Assembly: GCA_029237695.1 (NCBI GenBank)
Contig: CM055265.1
Coordinates: 74,286,013-74,350,012, forward strand
From: Conchocele bisecta
Taxonomy: Eukaryota > Mollusca > Bivalvia > Lucinida > Thyasiridae
Length of the DNA: 64,000 bases
Direction of reading: 5' to 3'
Shown here: positions 59,726 to 64,000 of the stretch, piece after piece
How positions within the stretch are numbered: the stretch's first letter is position 1
Layout: each line of letters starts with the position of its first letter
Program-made: the position numbers and the translations under genes
The notes under the pieces: generated by a model
Seen by the model: the letters and a program-made list of their open reading frames with translations, nothing else
The model's database searches: none
Told to the model about the DNA's origin: nothing

Positions 59726-61404
59726 TTACAAAATAAGTTCAATTAACAATGAGACAATAGTGGAAGAACTCTCTGGTTCACCGATTTTCGTAATAAAGTT
59801 AATAACACTACCTTGGGAAAGTCTAATTCGATCATCACCGGCAAACGAAACCACCGTCGAACTATCTCCAGAGATTTTAGTGACTCCAACCCCCCGTTCT
59901 TCCCCATCTACTACAATATTTATCGGACGACCGCGCCCACAGGTTTACCATTAGCATTAACCGAGCAGACCGCCATTCTGACAACTTCACCTGCAGCTGT
60001 CATAGTGTAATCCCCCATATTTATTACTCGCTTTGGCACCGAACGAATATTCATAGTGCCCCACAACCAATATGGGCCCCGCTTCTCAGCCCAAACTGTT
60101 ATGACACGTTTTGGTGTTTTCATTGTTTTCACTATTCCGGCAAGCGCATTGTTTGCGTTATATGCCTCAGTACGAATCTCATAAGAGGCCTCCTCAAGAG
60201 CTTTGGTCGCGGCTATACGATCATGTTTCAGTTTATCGGTTATTTTTTCATCTAGTTCAGTAAGTGTCGCTTCTCTGTTGATAGAGTCCTCTGAGCGCAA
60301 CACCTCATAAGCCTTCGTAAGGTCCGCCTGGTGGCCTTCTAAGACTTTATCAATACCCGACCGGGCCTCTTTTTGAAATTCGGTTATTTTTTCATCTAGT
60401 TCAGTAAGTGTCGCTTCTCTGTTGATAGAGTCCTCTAAGAGCAACACCCTATAAGCTTCCGTAATATCCGCCTGGTGGTCTTCTAGGGCTTTCTCAATAC
60501 CCGTTCGGACTCCATCAAGATCAAACCGGGTCTCTTTTTTAAATTCGGTTATTTTTTCGTATAGGTCAGTAAGTGCCGCTTCTCTGTTGATAGAGTCCTC
60601 TGAGCGTAACGCCCCATAAGCCTCCGCAATGGCCTCTTTGTGGTCTTCTCGGACCCCCTCAACCCCCGACCGCCTGGTCTCTTTCAGAAATTCGGCTATT
60701 TTTCCATCTAGTTCGGTAAGTGTCTCTTCTTTACTGTGAGAGTTCTCTAAGCGCAACGCATCATAAGCCTCCGCAATGGCCTCTGCAAGGTTCGACTGGT
60801 GGTCTTCTCGGACTTTATCAATACCCGACCGGGTCTCTTTTCGAAATTTGGTTATTTTTTTATACTAGTTCAGTAAGTGCCGCTTCTCTGATGAGAGAGT
60901 CCTCTGAGCGCAACACCTCATAAGCCTTCGTAAGGTCCGCCTGGTGGTCTTCTCGTGCTTTCTCAATACCCGACGTGGCCTCATTTCGAAAATCGATTAT
61001 TTTCCCGTCTAATTCAGCAAGTGTAGCTTCTTTGCTGAGAGAGTCTTCTAAGCGCAACACCCCATAAACCTCCGTAATGTCAGCCTGGCGGTCTTCTCGG
61101 GCTTTATCAATCCCCAACCGGGCCTCTTTCTAAATTTGGTTATTTTTTTACCTAGTTCGTTTAGTTCCGTATGCGTTTCTTCACGACTTTGTGTATTCAC
61201 AGCCAGGGCATATTCTCTAAGTTGTGATAGTAGACTCTTGTGAATCTCGTCCGTGGCCCTCGATATAGTTCTATTGATCAAGGCCTTTGTTTTTTGGGTA
61301 GTTAAAAAGTCGCCCTCTGTCGGGATGAATCCCCCTTCTGCAGGTTCCAAATTATTTGAATTTGTCACCCAATCGGAAGAACTACCTGGTCCGTATATAC
61401 TCAT
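59726..61404 (-). pseudogene. Fibre-like protein: seven coiled-coil units plus beta-rich C-terminal domain
   Basis: The start ATG is at 61404 (MSIYGPGSSS). Seven imperfect units of 47-55 residues follow, each built around TLTELDEKITEF...GIDK...HQADLTKAYEVLRSED, with heptad-like hydrophobics. The C-terminus holds RVITVWAEKRGPY, GDYTMTAAGEVVRMAV and, in a shifted frame, VINFITKIGEP before the TAA at 59726. The layout (stalk of coiled-coil repeats, then a beta-rich head) resembles trimeric viral fibres. Breaks: one base missing in an A run near 61131, a change near 60866, and one near 59930. Attachment role is inferred from shape only. Confidence 0.6.
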
Positions 61405-61450
61405 AATGTTGATAATATATATTACGAACATGCGTTTTAATTCTAAATAA

Positions 61451-62145
61451 TTAATTTGAAATTTCTAGGACGACCGAAATCGGGTAATCGTTATTCAACT
61501 CTCGCCCTTTATCATCAAGAATATAAATCTTCAACTCGTGGATGTGTCCCGATTCCAAAACTTTCATCTGGGTGTGGGAAGTCCTAAGGTACAGACCCCC
61601 TCGCCATAGAAACAAACGCTGGCGGCACAGTTTTCAGTGTAATGAGCATGGGGGATCCGTACTATCGTGTTGTACGAATTTGTTCACCACCCGATCCAGT
61701 GCACCCTGAGAGTTTTCGTTTAAGGTAAGTCCACCGGGTTTATCACCGACGTACTCACAGCCGGTGAACACTCCTTTGATTTGCGGAGTAATTACTCTAA
61801 ATCCGAGTATGAATACCCAACCCCGGGGAGACACCTACATCACTGCTGATGTTCAATTGTTGTGACCCGGTAGCATTCGATACTGTGAGGTTGATAAACC
61901 GTCCAAGTCTCTGAGTTGACAAAATCTTTGAGCTGACTTATTCCCCACAGTCCGTGAGGCAGCATTACACCTAATTGTTTGTCCATGCCTTCACATAGTA
62001 AAACCCTTCGCTCTCCCCACATTCTGCCATCCAACTGTGAAGGTGATTGATCTAAGAACCTACGACGGCGTTTTTCCCACAACAGTTGTCCTATTAATTT
62101 TTGAAGTTCACAAAATCCCCTTTTGAACATTATTATAGTACAAAC
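61451..62145 (-). pseudogene. Possible capsid-like (jelly-roll) protein, heavily broken
   Basis: Fragments in order: 62142-61840 with SQLDGRMWGERRVLL and KQLGVMLPHGLWG; 61834-61634 with GWVFILGFRVITPQ; and 61607-61451 with ESGHIHELKIYILDDKGREL ending VVLEI. The last segment resembles the C-terminal strand block of a putative capsid-related protein I recall beside the fibre genes in other invertebrate genomes. At least two frame changes. Identification is tentative. Confidence 0.35.
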
Positions 62146-62244
62146 ATAATAATATCTTTCAATGGATACCAGAAAAAAAAGCAATTTAGCTTAACTCTAA
62201 TGTAAAGAATACGCGGTCGGAGGTAAACATGCAAAAAGACGTTG

Positions 62245-62463
62245 TTAACCCCTTGTACACCCAACCGTAAAGGTTAGACCGACCGCGGCTTTGCCACCAA
62301 TTTCCCTAAAATCTTTGAACAATATATGGCTGCCCAAGATTAATATAATGGAGTGGTAAATGGGTGGAAAGCAACCCCGATGCAGTTTTGCAGAACCAAA
62401 TAAATTTCGCTGTATGGTGCGCAACACCGGTGTGGTAAGTTTCATAAAAAGACCATCTGACAT
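62245..62463 (-). pseudogene. Small hydrophobic protein, possibly minor-capsid-like
   Basis: An open frame from 62463 with KLTTPVLRTIQRNLFGSAKL and FREIGGKAAVGLTFT. Position (next to the capsid-like fragment) and the short GGKAA-type amphipathic segment suggest a small structural protein, but the plus strand (62360-62611) is open too and I cannot decide firmly. Confidence 0.25.
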
Positions 62464-62559
62464 CCAAAATCATGCCCAAAGTGTCCTACAACTTTCACGT
62501 GTAATTAATACTATTAAGTATTCTCAAAGAACTAGTATTTCACTACCACAAGAACGACG

Positions 62560-63345
62560 CTGGGATCCCATTTCCATACATAGACCGTATGCGTTTTGTA
62601 AAACTGTGTAACGAATTAACGTTTCAAAGAGAATGCGACTGGAGACAGAAAGCATTTCCTAACCAGCACCGGCCTCGGGACGTTCTCATTCACGGCCAGT
62701 CCGGGAATTTGGACACACAGACTGAATTTTAGACACGAACACTCCCGGTGACCACATCGGTCAGCGGAACGCCCGGGAATTTGACCCCGCGACATAGAAC
62801 ATTCGGGCCGAATGTCCTGGAGGACGTCACGTGCGTGTTTTTTGTAAAATGTTACCTCCGAAACACGGGCTCACGTCGATTACATACAGCAGCTGATGAG
62901 GTTCAGGACGCGTGGGGTACATTTAATGTTAGATAAGGGTATAGGGTTCACGCAGGCCGGGTTACTACTCGCGTCAACGACTCCAATCGCACGTACGTCT
63001 GGGCCATCCTCGGCGCACAGAAATGCAAACTCGCAGTTCAATACTGGGCACGGGAACGGCGTTTGATGCCACAAAAACAATTCTTGCACTTGTAGAACGC
63101 CAATCTCAGCTAGGGTGGACCTGGAGAAGGCGATCCAGAATTATCAAGACGTTTTACAGAAGCCAGCACCCCAGTAGATATGTATATTGGAATAGGTTCC
63201 TTTATATGGCGCCGAGCAATATGAACTACGAGACGACCCGGTTGACGAGTTGCAAATAATCATACGTAAACCGCCACGGCCAATTCCAAAAAATCGTCCA
63301 CAACGTAACGTGAACCCCGGAAATCATCAAGCACACCCCCCAACA
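62560..63345 (+). pseudogene. Decayed coding region, unknown product
   Basis: Plausible protein text appears in pieces: IDRMRFVKLCNELTFQ (about 62578), then 63118-63345 with VDLEKAIQNYQDVLQKPAPQ and DDPVDELQIIIRKPPRPIPK, interrupted by two stop codons. Proline/arginine-rich C-terminal text. Not recognised; strand inferred from residue composition. Confidence 0.3.
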
Positions 63346-63385
63346 TGATCGGGTTCACAGTGAACCGATTTCATAAAACAACAAA

Positions 63386-63538
63386 ATGGATACAACTTCC
63401 CCCAATTCCGTAAAACGAAACCCAGTACCCAACCAATTCGTAAATATGGATGAACCATCGAGATCCATCAACAGACCAATCGCGATTGAGAAACACCAAT
63501 CATCAACAATTTTGAAATGGAAGCACAACACACGATGA
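63386..63538 (+). CDS. Short hypothetical protein, 50 residues
   Basis: ATG at 63386, stop at 63536-63538. Ser/Asn/Pro-rich with SVKRNPVPNQFVNMDEPSRS. No family recognised; could be chance or a fragment. Confidence 0.25.
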   Translation: MDTTSPNSVKRNPVPNQFVNMDEPSRSINRPIAIEKHQSSTILKWKHNTR

Positions 63539-63639
63539 TGAGAAATTAGGCTCGTCGTCGCCCTCGTGTGCATCCGTATTATTTACGCTTGGTTGTAGGA
63601 ACTCTCTGGCGAAGAATATAGGAGAAAACCGCGATTGCA

Positions 63640-63904
63640 CGATTAAGCCATATATTTTTGGCTAGTCCATCCCCGCCGTTTTGTTAATATAGATAGTCAA
63701 TTAAAAAACAATACTTCCGATCAAGTCCAGGTAGTGCGGCAGCCGCCTTCCAAGCTAATTTAGCTAGAAGACTGGCGAGGGCTTTTAGTTGTTTTTTATC
63801 CACTCCTTGGATCCACCGGAAGGAGCGGGTGCTGGAGCTGGTGCTGGATCGGGTGGTGGCGCCGCCCACCAGTGAAAGCTAGAACCTAATGTCGATATAG
63901 TCAT
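63640..63904 (-). pseudogene. Virus-like element membrane protein (KALASLLAKLAWKAAAALPG), frameshifted
   Basis: From ATG 63904: a short leader, a Pro/Ala run (DPAPAPAPAP), SGGSKEWIK, then, after a one-base slip in the A run at 63789-63799, KKQLKALASLLAKLAWKAAA and ALPG. I recall this KxLKxLAsLLgKL..KAAAALPG segment followed by membrane helices as a very widespread, unnamed protein in bivalve and coral genomes. Here the helices after ALPG are shifted out of frame near 63735. Function unknown; small amphipathic membrane-active structural protein is a guess. Confidence 0.6.
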
Positions 63905-64000
63905 GCCCGATAGCAACGAGGATCTTGCCTATCGTGCCGCCCTGCTCTCTGAACAGAGTGCGAAGACTCACACCGAGTGTCGTCTCCTCGTGCAGGAACC
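63903..64000 (+). CDS. 5' end of an unknown ORF running off the right edge
   Basis: ATG at 63903 opens 32 codons without a stop to the window end (MPDSNEDLAYRAALLSEQSA). Its ATG shares two bases with the minus-strand ATG at 63904 (sequence TCATG), so the two would be divergent genes with overlapping start codons. Product not recognised. Confidence 0.4.
   Translation, partial: MPDSNEDLAYRAALLSEQSAKTHTECRLLVQE

Noticed and set aside
60720..60923. Plus-strand ORFs opposite the fibre-like gene (also 59760-60010 and 61253-61450)
   Set aside because: They are antisense to repeated coiled-coil codons and show no composition of their own.

Overview
This window looks like nuclear DNA of a marine invertebrate, most likely a bivalve mollusc. 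It has an intron-split animal gene with GT-AG introns, very dense short palindromic transposons (MITEs), and arrays of ~160-200 bp core repeats running into (ACGG)n, (GACGCC)n or (GCGGAC)n microsatellites. That last architecture matches the 'pearl' Helitron-like elements known from oysters. Genus is inference only.

0.8-14.8 kb: one real host gene, a lysosomal serine carboxypeptidase (cathepsin A / protective protein, CTSA-like) on the minus strand. I placed nine phase-consistent exons (384 codons) from the signal peptide to the part before the catalytic Asp and His; the last exons lie beyond position 1. Its introns are filled with MITEs, a pearl-like satellite array and SINE-like retroposons, one of them six bases from the exon 1 splice donor.

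15-57.8 kb: no intact host gene found. It is a mobile-element graveyard: foldback-like elements built from a 21 bp higher-order repeat (15.5, 52.4, 53.3 kb), pearl-like arrays (16.9-18.3, 19.2-22.9, 25.1-28.2 kb), a tRNA-type SINE (18.7-19.1 kb), two broken non-LTR retrotransposons (29.4-30.1 and 38.0-39.5 kb), a THAP/DDE transposase pseudogene (44.0-45.4 kb), a Harbinger-like element with a TTA target duplication that kept only a DNA-binding-protein exon (49.7-51.7 kb), and several palindromic minisatellites.

57.8-64 kb (right edge): a different kind of DNA, a compact cluster of small intronless genes, mostly broken by single-base frameshifts and mostly on the minus strand. It includes a seven-unit coiled-coil stalk protein with a beta-rich C-terminus (fibre-like), two hydrophobic/coiled proteins, a zinc-ribbon protein, a possible capsid-like fragment, and two copies of a shared promoter-like block. 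It begins where an older palindromic repeat is abruptly interrupted. I read it as a decaying integrated DNA-virus-like (Polinton-like?) element whose remaining genes lie past position 64000. It is the best lead in the window for an undescribed system.
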